Counted from the stretch's first letter, positions 11,217 to 23,853 are shown. The stretch is 64,000 nucleotides of DNA from Asparagopsis taxiformis (GCA_030407315.1 JALQPE010000609.1:17419-81418), one strand, 5' to 3'. Notes: generated by a model not told the origin, from the letters alone. Numbers and translations are program-made.

Positions 11217-13426
11217 TTAGGACTTCCGTTGCAGTTGCTGTAGCTCCTTCGGAGCGCGTTGAATGAGATAGCCTTTCGCAACCATGAGCATGTCGTCGAT
11301 ATTGGTGAATAAGGAGGTGCTGAACGTTACAGTTTCGACGTCCATGAGCATTACTCGTAGGTCGCTGCGTGCACACGATGATTTACGTTGCGGGGAATTG
11401 ATAATTACTTTCTCAGATAGCGCTGCATTCGCACGAATCAGAAACACAAATATGGTAGATGGTTCTTCCAGCACACTGTGTACACCTCATACACTATGAG
11501 CAGTACCTTGGAACGACAATCGTCAAAATTGATCTGGAAAATAGAAAATAGACGGCAGATTCATACATGCGTTTCGGCAATACTAACAATGCACCAATCG
11601 ATGTACGATCGTACTGTGCCTTCGACCACGTTTCAAACATGGCCAGTGCATGTCACTATTGACAACTGCGCCACAGATTGACAACTTAGGTAATTCTGTA
11701 CTAATTTTTTTATTCTTTTCTGCTAGTTTACTGTGTTGTATGGGGCAAGACTCACTTTACGAGGGATATTACAAGCTGTTCATCTTCGTAGAGAGGTTGC
11801 AAATCTTCTGTGGCGTTGCAGGAAGGATTGGGGTCCTCAGACGCCGGAGAGTGAAGGTCAGATTCATCAAATTTGATGGTCTCATATTCATGGGCAGATA
11901 CGTTCCTCTTCTTCCGAATCAAACTGGAGAGTAGCTCGCCACCCGGGATGTAGTCGCGAAGGTCGAGGCAGCCGTGATGTCCAACACATGGGAAGCCATC
12001 TTCTGCATAATCTTTTGCATTGAGCATTGCGCAGAAGAGGGACTTCAAACATAGAGCACTTTTGTAAGCGGCGAGAATACTTTCCGTGCTGTAACAGAGA
12101 ATGTGACGTTGATTGCACTGAGTGAGACTGCTGAGAAGAATCATGGCGGTAGTGAGGAAGGAAAATTTTATCACCGCTTTTCTCTGCTTTGAGGTACTGG
12201 GGAATGAGGAGACAGCATCTGTGTCTGTGACGGAAACAGTATAGGTGAGCTGTACCATGAGCCCCTCACAGCCGAGTGTGAAAGCGTTGAAGATTTTTTT
12301 CGTTTTCTTCATAAACTTTGTGTGCTTCGGCACTGTTTCCGTACGCTCTCGTTGTGGTCGGAATGGAATCTGGAGGACGAATGGGGTGCTCATTGCTTCC
12401 AGTCATGAACGAGCCATGATTTCTGCTCGCAGGATTTTCGAGGAGAGCGGCGCCGAAGTCTTGGTGGAGAAGAAAGAAGGACGATTTGAGGAGCTCCAGT
12501 TTCACAGTCTTTCTGGAGTTGTTGAAGAACTTTGTGAGTGCACGCAGCGCGGAAGTAGCGATTAGAACTGGTGCAGTGTCGGCGGGAGCGAGACCGTAAT
12601 TTCTGAAAGTGGGGGACGAGAGTGAGGGAGCTTGAATAGATTCCATGTCGGAGTCGGTAGATAGTCTTTTCCGCTTTGAAGGGGGCATGAAGAGGTTGTC
12701 TTCGTCGGTAGGCATCGCGAGAGCAAATGCTTCGCGAAGAGCTTGAATTGGGAGGCGCACCCAGGCGGGCTTGTTCAGAGGCACAACAGTCGCGTTTCGA
12801 AGTGGATAGCTGCGGAGTTCTGTCGACATTTTAAGGTCATCTTCTTCTCCAGGGTCTGCTAGTCCTGCCTTGCGCATGGTAGAATCCTTCCACCTAACGA
12901 TATGGTCATTGGCCATCGACAAGAAAGCAGAGCCGACGATGGAACGCTGAAGGTAGACGTGTTTCTTCCCGACAGGGCTGGTGATGAGGGACCGCTTGGA
13001 CTGTGTGGTGTCTGAAGGGGCGGAAGAGAATTGGGAGAAGGACAACGCGGCGAGGAGCAGAGCTGGACATGAATTGGAAGGTTGAGAAGGGTTTGCAGAG
13101 GAGTTTTCGAACGGAGTGCCAGTCCTCGCCAATTCCTTTATGGTACAGTGAGCTACAAAGCGGGAGACGGTGGCTTTCTTGGTGAAAATGCTGTTCACGA
13201 CCTGGCTAGCAATGTGCATGTCGGGACCGCGGTCCCGGCATGAAACGCCACGCGTGTTGGTACCCTCTAGAATGGAAGCGAGATAGCGCAAAGCGGCCAA
13301 TTCATCATGGATAGGAGCGAGAAACCGTTGAAGAAGTGCGGAGTATGTCTCTTCTATTTCGCAGAGCAGGTCGTTGTTTTCGATGGGAGGAGGCATGACG
13401 GAATTGTATGGTGTGGAGAGGGGCAA
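11217..13426 (-). pseudogene. Broken gene of unknown function (about 700 codons)
   Basis: Starts at ATG 13426 (MPLSTPYNSVMPPPIEN) and reads openly for 386 codons to 12266. Continuity then passes to the frame 12393-11752 by a frameshift near 12380 (NEHP to FVLQIPFRPQRER). A third coding-like piece, 11474-11217, includes RVMLMDVETVTFSTS and may be the C-terminus. The protein is mostly helical by composition, with a basic patch PPSKRKRL that could be a nuclear localisation signal, and an acidic C-terminal segment. I do not recognise the family. At least one frameshift and a gap of unclear sense (11475-11751) point to a pseudogene; an intron in the gap cannot be excluded. Confidence 0.45.
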
Positions 13427-13528
13427 AGAGCATAGGCGTCGCTTCCAAAGCGGGTGAGGCTGGAGGACTAGTAGACATGTTGTGGGTGACTATGGATGGA
13501 CGTTACAGACCGAAGACTAGTTTGGCAA

Positions 13529-13914
13529 TACTCAATCCGGCGTTGCTTGATTTCCAGATTGAGTTTACTCGACCAATTCCGGTATGACAAATTTTTGACC
13601 CCCGTACATTTCACTCTAGTCTACGAATATTATGGTAATTAAAATTTAATTGAAGTAATTGCAATTAAATTTTTTGGAGCACATTAGATTCTCGAGACCG
13701 ACTCGCTGGGCGAATAATTACTTTCTGTAATTAGTAGTTGAAATTGACACTCAATTTCAATTCCTTCAATTACAATGTAATTACTACCATATTCAGAAAA
13801 CTAGAGCAAATTCCATGGGGGGTCAAAAAATTTGTCATACCGGAATTGGTCGAGCAAAACTCAATCCGGCCTAGTTTGTTTCCCGGATTGAGGTTTGCTC
13901 GACTAAGTTGAGTA
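13529..13914. mobile_element. MITE with terminal inverted repeats and TA target duplication
   Basis: A non-coding element of about 380 bp. Its ends are inverted copies. The left end reads CTCAATCCGG... and, further in, CTCGACCAATTCCGGTATGA followed by CAAATTTTTGACCCCC. The right end is the reverse complement of the same blocks, with the inner 35-40 bp almost perfect. TA flanks both ends (13529-13530 and 13913-13914), as expected for a Tc1/mariner-type target duplication. The interior is AT-rich. No transposase is encoded, so it is non-autonomous. Confidence 0.8.
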
Positions 13915-14032
13915 TGAAAAAAAGGTGTCAGGAGATTCCGAACGGGGTATTTCCCCTCTCTTCGTCTTCCTGGACAAGCGTGTCTCTGAAGTAAACCAGT
14001 ATCCAATATGGTATCTTGGTTTTCTAGTGAAG

Positions 14033-14074
14033 TGGGTCAACGATTGCGCACCATGGTGCACTATCGTTGACCCA
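14033..14074. repeat. 42-bp near-perfect palindrome
   Basis: TGGGTCAACGAT and its reverse complement flank a GCACCATGGTGC core; only two base pairs are mismatched across 42 bp. It is the first of three large palindromes within about 310 bp just right of the MITE. Confidence 0.9.
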
Positions 14075-14186
14075 TTTCTCAATCATCTTCGCACATCCTC
14101 CCACCCGTGCTTCTTCTCCCTATACAATCACTACTCGTGGGTGACGATGAAGCTCTCCAGTTCTACAGCTGTTTACGAATGTGCAA

Positions 14187-14242
14187 GCAAAACTACTAGT
14201 AGTGAGCAGCTTCTCATCCATATGGATGAGAAGTAGTTTTGC
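14187..14242. repeat. Nested palindrome
   Basis: An outer inverted repeat (GCAAAACTACT ... AGTAGTTTTGC) encloses a perfect 24-bp palindrome at 14210-14233, built on CTTCTCATCCAT and its complement. Between the left arm and the core is a short unpaired stretch. Confidence 0.9.
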
Positions 14243-14301
14243 CTGAGAATATTCTTGGGTATCTCGCCAAAGGCGTCCGGTGGACCTCTTCCGACCAATT
14301 G

Positions 14302-14345
14302 GTACTGGAGGTACCGGATGTTTAAACATCCGGTACCTCCAGTAC
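14302..14345. repeat. Perfect 44-bp palindrome
   Basis: The 44 bases equal their own reverse complement, with centre TTTAAA and arms beginning GTACTGGAGGTACCGG. A perfect palindrome of this length without a spacer would be expected to be unstable in replication, so it is probably young. Confidence 0.95.
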
Positions 14346-15739
14346 TTCTGCTTTCCGTGATTGCTCTAAACCTAAGGAGGTCACAAAGGGTTCTGTCCTC
14401 CAGGCGTGCTGCCGGTTTCTGTCTTCGACTCCTGTTCTTTCCATGTCATCTTATCCTACACTCTGGATAGTCCTGGAAGTATTTCTTCGAGAACAGAGAG
14501 CCAATCAGACTACTGCTTCCGATACCGTTTCATATCCTCTACATCCATGTGCGCTAGTCTATCCTGTCTCAGAGTATGAATCTGGAGAATGCGAGGTACA
14601 GAAGCTCATATAAAGTTATATATTGCTAACAATCTATGTGCCCTTCTCTACTTTCCCACCTCACACAACACCAAAACATTAAATCTTTACGTGAACGTCT
14701 TTTCTGCTCTGCTCCCTGATAATAACTCATTCTATCTATACGTACTTACACTCTAATATCTTTTTGTGCTTTTTAGCAACTACTTGTACATCCCTCTTTA
14801 CACATATTCCATACCGCGTCCTTTCGACTTCATCCTTCTGATTTCATTCTCATTCTCTGAACATCTTTGTTCTTTCACTGTACTCACGGCGCATAGTGCG
14901 CTGTAAGATTTGTGACCATCTTGGACGTCTTCTTCCGCTGTGCGGCACAATTGTCCGCCATTTTTTTGAAATAGCAAAAAGTGCGCGCTTTAGTTTCGCC
15001 AAGCGTCATGCTAAGCGTCTTTTCTGACCGCCACGGGCACCTTCTGTCGACATTTAAGCGCCTACCGTCACTCTTTTCCACTCTTCTCGTCACTCTCTTT
15101 CGTTATCACCCAGGTTTTTCCCCTATAGGGGATCTCCTTCTGCTTTCTCAATTCCCTCTCCCTTCCCATGTAACCATGTAAGTTCTCCATCTCTACTCTG
15201 ACCAAGACGCTACAACAAATACTAACAGACTTTCTCTCTCCCATAATTCTGTTCTTTCTTCTCATTCTCCCCTCCCGCTCCCCTTTCAGTACGTATTTCC
15301 ACCTTCTCTTCAACCGCTATGGGTTCATTTCAATTTCTAACTTTTTCCTCTATTGATCATCTCCATACTTCATTTCGCCTCTACTCTACTCCGAAATAGG
15401 AAATAGGCTTCAGTTTTCTACAGCTCACATTACATAGATAGCATTTTTGTAGAGCAGAAATGGTAGTACTATCAATACTTTAATTCAGCACACTTTCAGA
15501 ATAAACTTTCTGTCTCCTTCCCTACCAGGAAGAAGACGCAATTCTGGTCGACATGACCAATCTGTCCTATTTTCAGTTCTTATCCGTCCTACCCTTTCCA
15601 TCCTATAGATCCTATGACTGGAATAGTGGCGTCTCCCACCCGCCGAATGCCAGCGTCCCACCCTATCCATTTCCGTCCCATCCGCTGGTAAATTTCCACT
15701 CCTTTCCGCCCTTCAACCACCTTCTTGATGGTACTATAC
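14346..15739. other. Pyrimidine-rich tract without recognisable gene
   Basis: The + strand is strongly C/T-rich (runs such as TTTCTCTCTCCC), which gives spurious open frames on both strands. No family motif, no convincing start and no codon structure are visible. A short less-biased piece at 14880-15100 has an open reverse frame of 69 codons, but nothing supports it as a gene. Confidence 0.5.
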
Positions 15740-16330
15740 CAGTTAAATCAATACTACAATCGACCTATACTGCTGGTTTGCAACCATTAAGCTGCAACAA
15801 AAATCCATACAACATGATAGAAAAAAAACCTACATGTACATTGGTAAAATCTACTTCAGAATATGGAATTATTCCAGTCTTTCGACTGCTTCAAACCAGT
15901 GTCGGGTCTGGTTGAAAACCAGTGGGTAGGCTGGTATCAACCAGCTGATGTGCTGGTTTCCAACCAGCACTCACTGTGCCTACAACCAGCCTACCCTCTG
16001 GTCATATTCCATCACCAACACTGGTATACTCCACTTCATTGGCTGGTCAAAATCCAGATCACCTCCTGAAATTAACCAGCAAAGTACGCTGGATCATAAC
16101 CACTGTCCGACCCACCGCCGTGGCCTGGTGCAAACCAGTACCCCCTGGCCAAACCATCCAATCCACTGGTTTACAACCAGGCCACCCGTACTGTACATAC
16201 ACTGGAATTTCACCAGCAAATTTACTAAAATATTCGATGGGGCTTATCCAGAGGTTGGGGATCGTTTTAACCAGCGACGTGGCCTGGTTTTTCACCACTG
16301 TACGAACTAATTTCTGGGCTGGAAAAATAG
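15740..16330. repeat. Array of CTGGT...ACCAG mini-hairpins
   Basis: The pentamer CTGGT and its complement ACCAG recur many times in about 590 bases, repeatedly as close inverted pairs with 4-5 base loops: 15908-15922, 15931-15944, 15953-15967, 16125-16138 and 16166-16180. Other single copies are scattered between them. Loops and spacers differ, so this is not a simple tandem repeat. Open frames across it are chance. Confidence 0.75.
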
Positions 16331-17834
16331 CCATTTTTGCTCGTGCTGTGTCTGTAGGACCAGCCGGGATGGCGATCGCTAAGGGAGTTCTAGAATTGCT
16401 AGCCGTGTCAGGGCGAGGTGAACCGGATCGCGCTGATGAACTTGCGTTTCGCGCGTCGCTCGGTCGCGGTGGCGATCGGGTGGTACAACGGAGGAACGCG
16501 CAGGGATCGATCGCAACATGGGATTCGCGGGCCGGCGCAAGCCGTGATCACAGGGTGAGATCACCGAGTAAACTCTGAGCTCAACACGATCCACGCAGGG
16601 GTCGTAAATTCCTGGCCTAGTGGTACACGACGCAACGCGCAGTCTCGCGGTGCGACGCAATTCGACGGACGGTTAACGCGGCGCGCGCGCACGTACGTCG
16701 GCGATCGTGAGCAATCCACACGCGAAGTCGTAGCGCAATCGGTCCTCGCGATTCGCTAAGCGCTTAACTCGTAGCTGCGAAAGTGCTGACTGTTTATTGG
16801 TAGGGTGCGAAGCGATGCGACCACTAATAGCTAACTTACTTGGGACAGGCTGTCCTTTTGTGGCCGGCGGTGGCCGCACGCTCGCACGCAAAAAGGGAAA
16901 TATTTTGGGAAAAGACTTTCGTCATAAAAAACCAAAAAAGGGAAAATAAAGGGAAATTCGCGGAAATCGGTACACGTGGCGCGGCTCGCGGTTTCGTGGC
17001 AACGTCCGCGCGCACGCGCTCGCATCGACGCTCCGTGACACGTAATCAAGACGCCACGCGTACGCTCGCTTACTAAACTAACTCAAACGGATGCTTGCGG
17101 ACTCACGTAAACGCGCGCGCTCGCATCGATTCCATCGACCAACATAAATTGCACCACAGTGTCTACTTCTAGAGTAACGTAAACTCAAGAGGTATTACGA
17201 CCCATTGGAACAGTGTTCGCATACCTATTGTTTACCCCTCTCAGGGACAACCTTAGGGTTAGCCAACAGCTCGACGGATTACGTCACTCGCTCCATTCAT
17301 ACGCACCTCGCGTGAGCACTACAATCGCACAACCCCATCCGGGTAGCGATGCCATCTCTCACACGAGACTACCCGCTGGGTACGCTATAAGGTTCATCTG
17401 ATCTACCACCTCCTCTACCGAGGCCCGGGACACCTGTCGGGTGGTTTGCCGTTCCCGCGGATTTTCTACCTGCTACAGCGGGTGTGGTGATGTTGTAGGC
17501 CAGTATCCCCTATTTGGTGTGCGATAGTGTGAGTGTGGCTTCTGATTATGCTGTGGTCTTTGAAACATGGGGTGGCGGCGGTGAGGTTGCCGTTGCAGGG
17601 TATGTATGAGGCATAGGTGGGCGGTATTGCTGCCCTTGTCCCTAGTGGACAACAGCAAGCGAACTAGACGATATAAGGAGTATGTATGGAGTCGAATGGG
17701 TTCAAAACGAGGATTCAAGGAGCACTGATGATTTTTTGGGATGATATGAGGAGGTCTCATAGATGATACAGAGAGATTACATAGAACTTTTTTTTTCAGA
17801 ATAGTAAATGGAGGATATTTGTAAGATTTAAAGA
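16331..17834. other. CpG-rich block without recognisable gene
   Basis: Base composition changes sharply: CG dinucleotides are dense (for example GCGCGCGCGCACGTACGTCG near 16680 and again near 17000-17130). The surrounding DNA is AT-richer and CpG-poorer. I found no coding sequence with family features. The block could be a young insertion of foreign or element DNA; no inverted ends or target duplication were obvious. The right part (17470-17834) is ordinary composition and also has no supported gene. Confidence 0.4.
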
Positions 17835-18913
17835 GCATAGCAAGTTTCCCCGACGTTGGCGAGCATATTGGTCATGATGCCCCCACCGAAATGGAGTTTG
17901 GCTTACCGCATCGTATTCAGATCATTCCCGTTCATAAGACATCAACAGAGATGGAAGACATGCTTATTACAGACATACACTGTCCAAGTCATGACGCTCT
18001 CGTGACCGAGAAAAGAGCCTCTGCACGATTCCGCGAAGTGAATCCCCAAAATGCAGCCGTTTTAAATGCGGTCAAAAGGGTTACGGGTAGTAAGGACGTG
18101 TTTAATCTATTCGACCTATCCGATCTATCTGGTACCTGGAATGTACATTCTGCGCACGGAGTTCCCTTGCAAAAGTGTGCCACTCCCGAATTATTGTCCC
18201 ACGCCAGAAACTTGTCCAATTGGCTTCGGAAGTATGGAAACGACGGTAAAGAGGTTAATCGTTTACGCTCGGGCCTCCTCAATGACATCAAAGAGCTCAT
18301 GGCTCTTACTAATATACATGACAAGGGCGTGCTCCCACAAGAACCCCCGAAAAGTTTCAAGTTGTGCTGTATTCTGCGCATGACACAATGCTTTAAGTCG
18401 CTCTGTCCGCGATGGGCGTCTTTAAAGGCTTATATCCCCCGTAAAAGTCCACCGTGATGAAGGAATTGCACGAAGCCAGTGACGGTAAGCTCACAGTGCT
18501 TGTAGAATATTTCGGAGCTGCAGTAATACTTCCGGGATTTGATGACTACTACTGTCCAATTTCACAATATTAAGCATTGACAGACAACCGCACTGTCCCG
18601 GGCCCGCTTGCCACTCGACGGGAATGCATGACCGGTATGCGTAGGTTCGCCTCCGTAACAAGGACGTTTCTAGTGAGAAAGAAGAATCTTGACACTGGCA
18701 ATGTAGGTCTAATCTCAGACGAAAACAGATATTCCTTTCCAAACTGTTCTTTTTCAAGGCATTTCCATCGCTGTTTTTCTGGCTGTGGCGCTCATGGCGT
18801 TCAAAGTGCTACGAAGGTACCAGGGCTATGCTGCGCCAGGTGCGGACGAAAGCATGGATGTTGCACCGATTTCACCGGGTGACATGGACTCGCTGTCTGG
18901 TCGACGAATACTG
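17835..18913 (+). pseudogene. Histidine acid phosphatase pseudogene, 5'-truncated
   Basis: C-terminal part of a lysosomal/prostatic-type histidine acid phosphatase, a secretory-pathway enzyme that hydrolyses phosphomonoesters. The frame from 17835 reads FPDVGEHIGHDAPTEMEFGL, then VNPQNAAVLNAVKRVTGSKD, CATPELLSHARNLSNWL and YGNDGKEVNRLRSGLL. The catalytic HD motif follows in another frame near 18368 (YSAHDTM). A further frame near 18750-18913 gives a transmembrane helix (ISIAVFLAVALMAFKVL) and a short tail ending at a TAG, as in membrane-anchored members. The N-terminal half with the RHG catalytic motif is missing, and several frameshifts break the rest. Confidence 0.7.
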
Positions 18914-19127
18914 ATGTAGGTTCTGGTTGTGAGCTGATGTTGGACATAATCGTGGCTGTATAGTATCATCTGGAGGAATTTTGGCGAGGAATAGCCAACT
19001 TCAATTTTTACAACGTTTAGAGATGCAGAGCTTCATACTGCCAATGCTAGTTCTCTTCTGATGTAGGTTGCAGGTTGCGACTGTTCGTTTGTCTCTTCTT
19101 CCCCCTCTTCTTGAGCTGGATCGAAGC

Positions 19128-22100
19128 CTAAATCCGCTGCAGAATCTTTCTGTTCCTTTCGGTGACCGTGAACGCTTTCTCTGTATTGTCAAATTCAACA
19201 GAGAATATTGTTTCCATGGTCACAAAAAATTCAACGGCGGATGGCTGTGGAGCCCCATTGTCTTCGTAGCATGTGAAAATACAGTTGGTAAAGAAGCATG
19301 ACAGGTTAGTCAGGGATTGTTGGAAGTCTGTTTTGGCCGCATCGTTTTTCATCCAAGTCACAACTTCCTGGAAAACTTCAGAGGCAAGCGACATGTTTTT
19401 CCGCCGCGTAGGCCCATTATAACCGGATTCCTTAAAATGTTGCAAATCACTGAGGCAAAGAAATTATTTTCTGACGCGTCTACTGACGTAGGGTAGCTCG
19501 GCATGGTTCCCCTTATCGTATTCCGAAAGGTTTCGTTACTGCCCAGAACACAGAATGAAATGAGCACATCACTCAAAAACTCTCCAAGTATATCAAGATT
19601 TGCAGGCTGACCTGTTAGTTTGTTCTGTGCAACCTTACAGGAACTCATCATTCTACACGATGTGCTCAGCACCAAGTCACGGTTTTCTCATGGGCAAGAC
19701 GGTCGGAGCTATCCTGTTCCTCATCGTTTGCCGATGTCTTGAATACGTATTGTTCTTGCAGTTGAAATGCCAATCGCAGAAATTCCGCTATAGGACGCGT
19801 CATTTTGTGCGCATCTGAACTACGTGAATAATCTGAAACCCTTTTCACTAACGATTCGACACAAAGCAGATCGGGTCTGGTGATGTATCCAGGTCGGATA
19901 CCATCTGCGTAGTGGGCAACTTATACCCTGGATAATGCATACAGTAATGATTCATCAACCTTTGATGCTCGTTCAAGTAGTGATACACCACTACACCATT
20001 TCAACATTTCTTGAAGTTCTCCCAACAACTCTGCGTTAGGAGATGTATCGCTTGTCGCACACAAAACTAGTCGCCATACCGCCGTTGAGCATTACAGCAG
20101 TAATGCAGAGCCAGGGAGATCTCTTGTACCACCACTGGTATCAAAATCATCCAGCACATAGTCAATGGCACCTAGACACCCTCTTCAAATTTCACTCACG
20201 AGTTGCACTGCACCGCTGGGGAAATCCTTCATAGCTTAGCCAGACTTCTGAGAAGACATTGCCAAGAATCGGAAAACTCTTCCCTCAACTCCAAATTTTC
20301 GGTGAGCTCTAACGCCGCTGAACGAAATGCCCTTAACAGAGTAGCCCTAGCTTCAAACCCGGAGGCTCTCGAGTCAATTTTCTGTGAATCTGATGTCGCG
20401 GTATTCTTTCTGCGACCATACTTCCTTGTTGTTTTTCTTGACTTTGCGCTCAGTCGTGGAGCGAGGTGGCCTGAAACTGCACCATCAGCTCATCTTGAAA
20501 TGCCGCCCCAAGTTCGGATATCTTATTCCACCGCACACCACAGAAAATAAGTGACGTCACCACGCTTGCTTGATATTTTATTGCTTTCCCTTCGCGTTCA
20601 TGCCAATCAAGAGCTGAATCAAGCTGTTCGCGCCAGAATGTGTTGATTGGCTTCACCTTGCCTGGAGATACGCAGCTGGCGATTCTCCAACATGCTGCAC
20701 GGGATTGAGGGTTGTTTCCCTGAGGAATCAACAGTGGTTTCAAAGCTTCACCAGCAAAAATCTCCTCAACATAGGTGTTGAGTTCTGCATTTGCTGATTT
20801 TTGCACGCTTGGCGACATCGATATCATCTGGGGTGTCAAGTGATTTTTGTCCTGCGAATCTAGGTCATCTCTGTTTCGAGGAATGTTGACATCCGGAGGC
20901 TCTTCATTTTCGTCATTCAACCTATTCCTTGGTCTTTTTCCCTGTCCTCGGCCAGATGCTTTACGACGTTCTCGCTTTCGCTGTTTCGATCGTTTCCCAG
21001 TGGAAGAAGTGATGAGTGGTGCCTCAATTGCTATGGCAGACAATCTCAGTGCAAATTCTCAAATCGGTCCTGGAGACTCATAGAGATTCAAACTCCTGTA
21101 GAAATATCGGCAGGCCTCGTTACTATTCTCCAGCATGGAATAGCATGACCGTACTTGGTTTGCAGAAATATATTCAGTGGTCTTACCTGTTCTATCCTGC
21201 GGAAAATATGAGGACAGGATGAGATTCATTATTCTCGAGGCGACTGGTGGAGATTCATTCGGAAGGCGCCGGAGAAGATCTTTCACAGGGACCGCATCAA
21301 AACACCGCATTGATACTATTCTCTGTGCTTTCAATACCACCGGAAGGTCAAGAAGAACAATTCGAACTCTCTCAATATTGTCATCAATGAGACTGCCCAA
21401 TCTGGACAAGGCCACTGCTAAATGGCTGTGTGTGAAATGGTTGTCCAGTAGGGATTTGATGCCCTCAAAGACAGAAATACGCACTTGAGCTGAAGAGGAA
21501 TCGAATGCCGACTTTGTCGTAATGAGCTGGACCATCTTTTTAGCAGTAGCAAGAGGTACGAGCTCCCATAAAAGACCGATTACACCACAAACGCCCTGGA
21601 CTGTTGCACGGCGGACGATTGGAGAGGGGTCATGAAGCAAATCAAGGAATTTGACGCATTGGAATGCTATAGCTTTCTCGATTTCTTCCATCAACGCGCT
21701 CGGGGTGTGAATTAGAAAAGCCTCGGCCAAGATGATGACGGCATTGCGGCGCACAAACGGGTTGGTGACCATCAGAATTTTTTGAATAAGATTGGTACAT
21801 ATGTTTTGATCCAAAAGCTCATCTACACCCTTGGTACGCTTGTTGACATGACAAGCTGACAAGACTATTCTCAAGTTTGATGCAAACGGTTCTGTGCCAG
21901 AAAAAGTGCTTTCTCAGTAATAGTCCTAAACATTCGGGAAATGGACTGCGAATTTTCCAGTTTCCACTCGAGCAGGAAGACTCTGCCAAAGAAATCAGCG
22001 CGAGATTTTCGAATGAAAGCGAGTTGGTTGAGGAGTGCATTGAAGAAGGCTTCTTGAATATCTTCAAAGTGAGAAAGTGAGCGAGAAATTTTTGACCATC

Positions 22101-22783
22101 TTCAAGACAGAGATAAATTGCGGAAGTGGCACGACACAAAAGCAAGGTTCAAATAGTATCTGTATCGGGCACATCTTGAGACAGCTCAAACATATTCAAA
22201 GCATCACGCATTTTGTAAACTCTCTTCACATCTGCCGTAGTGCCGCCGGGTCTGACAGGCTTGGTATCGTCCTTGCGCACAAACATGCTCTCGTCTCCGA
22301 AGCTGATCAGAAGCAAGTAGAGCATAGTCTGAGGGACGACAAGTTCACGCTGTGCATCGTCGCCGGAATGGAAGAGCCACTCGCATATTTTGGCGACCTG
22401 ATTCTGCGCCTGACCCTCTGGCAACGCGAGGAGGATAGCGTTTAGATCGACCACAACGTCTCGTACCGATGGGGAGATGATTGTAACGCTGTTCTGCACG
22501 ATGAGCCAAAAGATATCTGAGACTGCGTGTATAATTGCGATATCGCATATATATGCTGCGCATGTTCCTCCTCGAGAACGTCGCTGATGTTCTCACTAGC
22601 CTGTGTGAGTGTTTTGCGAAGGAACTGGGAGAACTGCGAAATTTTTCTCTCCGGCATGAAAGAGGATAGCTCTAGTAAATCAAACGTGTCATCCTGAGCG
22701 CGGTGTTTCGCGAGCACAGTTCGCAATAAAGACAAGTCGGCCTGTTCGGGCGTTTTCAGAAGCCAGTCGCAGGATGCTTCCAT
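19128..22783 (-). pseudogene. NCAPG2: Pseudogene of condensin II subunit CAP-G2
   Basis: A HEAT-repeat protein of the condensin II complex (mitotic chromosome compaction), recognised over 22783-21059. N-terminal blocks are MEASCDWLLKTPEQAD, DIAIIHAVSDIFWLIVQNSV and DLNAILLALPEGQ. The best-preserved stretch (21874-21059) has FVRRNAVIILAEAF, LLHDPSPIVRRATVQGVCG, FDSSSAQVRISVFEG and ERVRIVLLDLPVVLKAQR in family order. Sense continues in shifting frames to about 19128, giving some 1,200 codons, the normal size. Lesions include TGA at 22149-22151 and at 21059-21061 (frame continues after both), frameshifts near 22545, 22070 and 21870, and many more between 20450 and 19128. A basic low-complexity segment (GKRSKQRKRERRKASGRG) lies in the middle. 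Confidence 0.8.
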
Positions 22784-23141
22784 GTTGTGCCGTCGTACTC
22801 GAGCTTGGGTAGGAATCGACTTGACGGTCTCGTGAAGGAGTAGTGAGTTGAGTTCTCTGCAAACTTGGTCGGGAGATATTGAAACGAAAATTCGATTTGT
22901 ATTGAGCGCGACATTTCAAATTCAAAAAGCTGAAGGCACTTACGGGATATGATAAACGTGACGTGACATAAAGGTGGAAATGTGATTAATTCAGAATATG
23001 TAGGTTTGAATGGCATAAATGTTCTCCTGTCATCTTAGATTTCGAAGTTCATCATGCTGAAAGATTACAAGGCACCATCGACTGTTTGATGATATTAGAG
23101 AGTTACGCCAACTCTTTAGCTATGAAGATAATTCAGCGTAC
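22784..23141. other. Intergenic, no gene seen
   Basis: About 360 bases between the divergent CAP-G2 and DUF1415 pseudogenes. Open reverse frames here are shadows with no family content. The original promoters of both genes would have been here. Confidence 0.4.
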
Positions 23142-23853
23142 ATGCACCCGAACCACTCACCACGTCGGTTTTCTTCTAACAAATCCCCAATGTCTTTCTA
23201 CCACAACAGATGTCCCCTGCGACCCTGTGCACCGCTCACATCCACAAATCATCCAGCACGATGCTGCATCGACGCGATCGAAAGCTCAATATCGGTTGAA
23301 GCGCGCACAATTGCATGGGCTCGCGTCTTAGTGTGCGGGTTGAATCTCTGCCCGTCCGTTTGCAGAGGCTGTTCTAAACGAAAACACGTTCCAAGTGTCC
23401 ATTCCGCAAGCAGACTATGATTCCGGTGTGTTTAGAACAGTATTATCCGAGATTAATTTCCTGCTTAAATCCTCTGCAGAGAGCGTATAGACAACACTTA
23501 TTGTGCTGCCCAAATTTGCCGTCGGTGACTTTTATAGGTTCCATGCCCTGTCGTTTGATCTCGAGAGCTATGTTGAACAGGACGACAATCTTGTCGATGA
23601 ATTCATGCTCGTGTGCTTTCATCCCTTCCATCAATGGGGAAATGCAGAGAACTATCATGATGCAATCAATTTCGTCAAACGCCCTCCGCACGCTATCATT
23701 AATTTGTTGAGAGCACCTATGGCAGATATGTATGTCGAGGAAGGGCGAACGGACGGGATCTTGGAAAGAAATCAGCGAACGTTGAAATCACTCGGTACTG
23801 AAAAATTGATGGCATTGTATCGTTGCCTCACAGCGAGCGATCAAATTGCGTGA
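23142..23853 (+). pseudogene. DUF1415-family pseudogene
   Basis: DUF1415 proteins are small, widely distributed proteins of unknown reaction. I read AWARVLVCGLNLCP (family WV..LNLCPFA motif) near 23315-23360. After a frameshift at about 23365 comes EAVLNENTFQVSIPQADYD. An in-frame TAG near 23488 stands where CAG would give ESVQTTLIVLP. An open stretch to 23853 then has LVCFHPFHQWGN, FVKRPPHAIINLLRAP and ILERNQRTLKSLG. The residues before the first motif (from ATG 23142) are rich in Ser, Arg and Pro and could be an organelle transit peptide. One frameshift plus one stop make it a pseudogene. Confidence 0.7.

Noticed and set aside
17473..17838. A 121-codon reverse-strand gene
   Set aside because: His/Pro/Ser-rich chance frame with no motif; it abuts the truncated phosphatase pseudogene.
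382..22151. Reassigned stop codons (for example TGA as Trp)
   Set aside because: TAG, TAA and TGA all interrupt the pseudogenes, and the long intact genes use TGG for Trp and end at normal stops.
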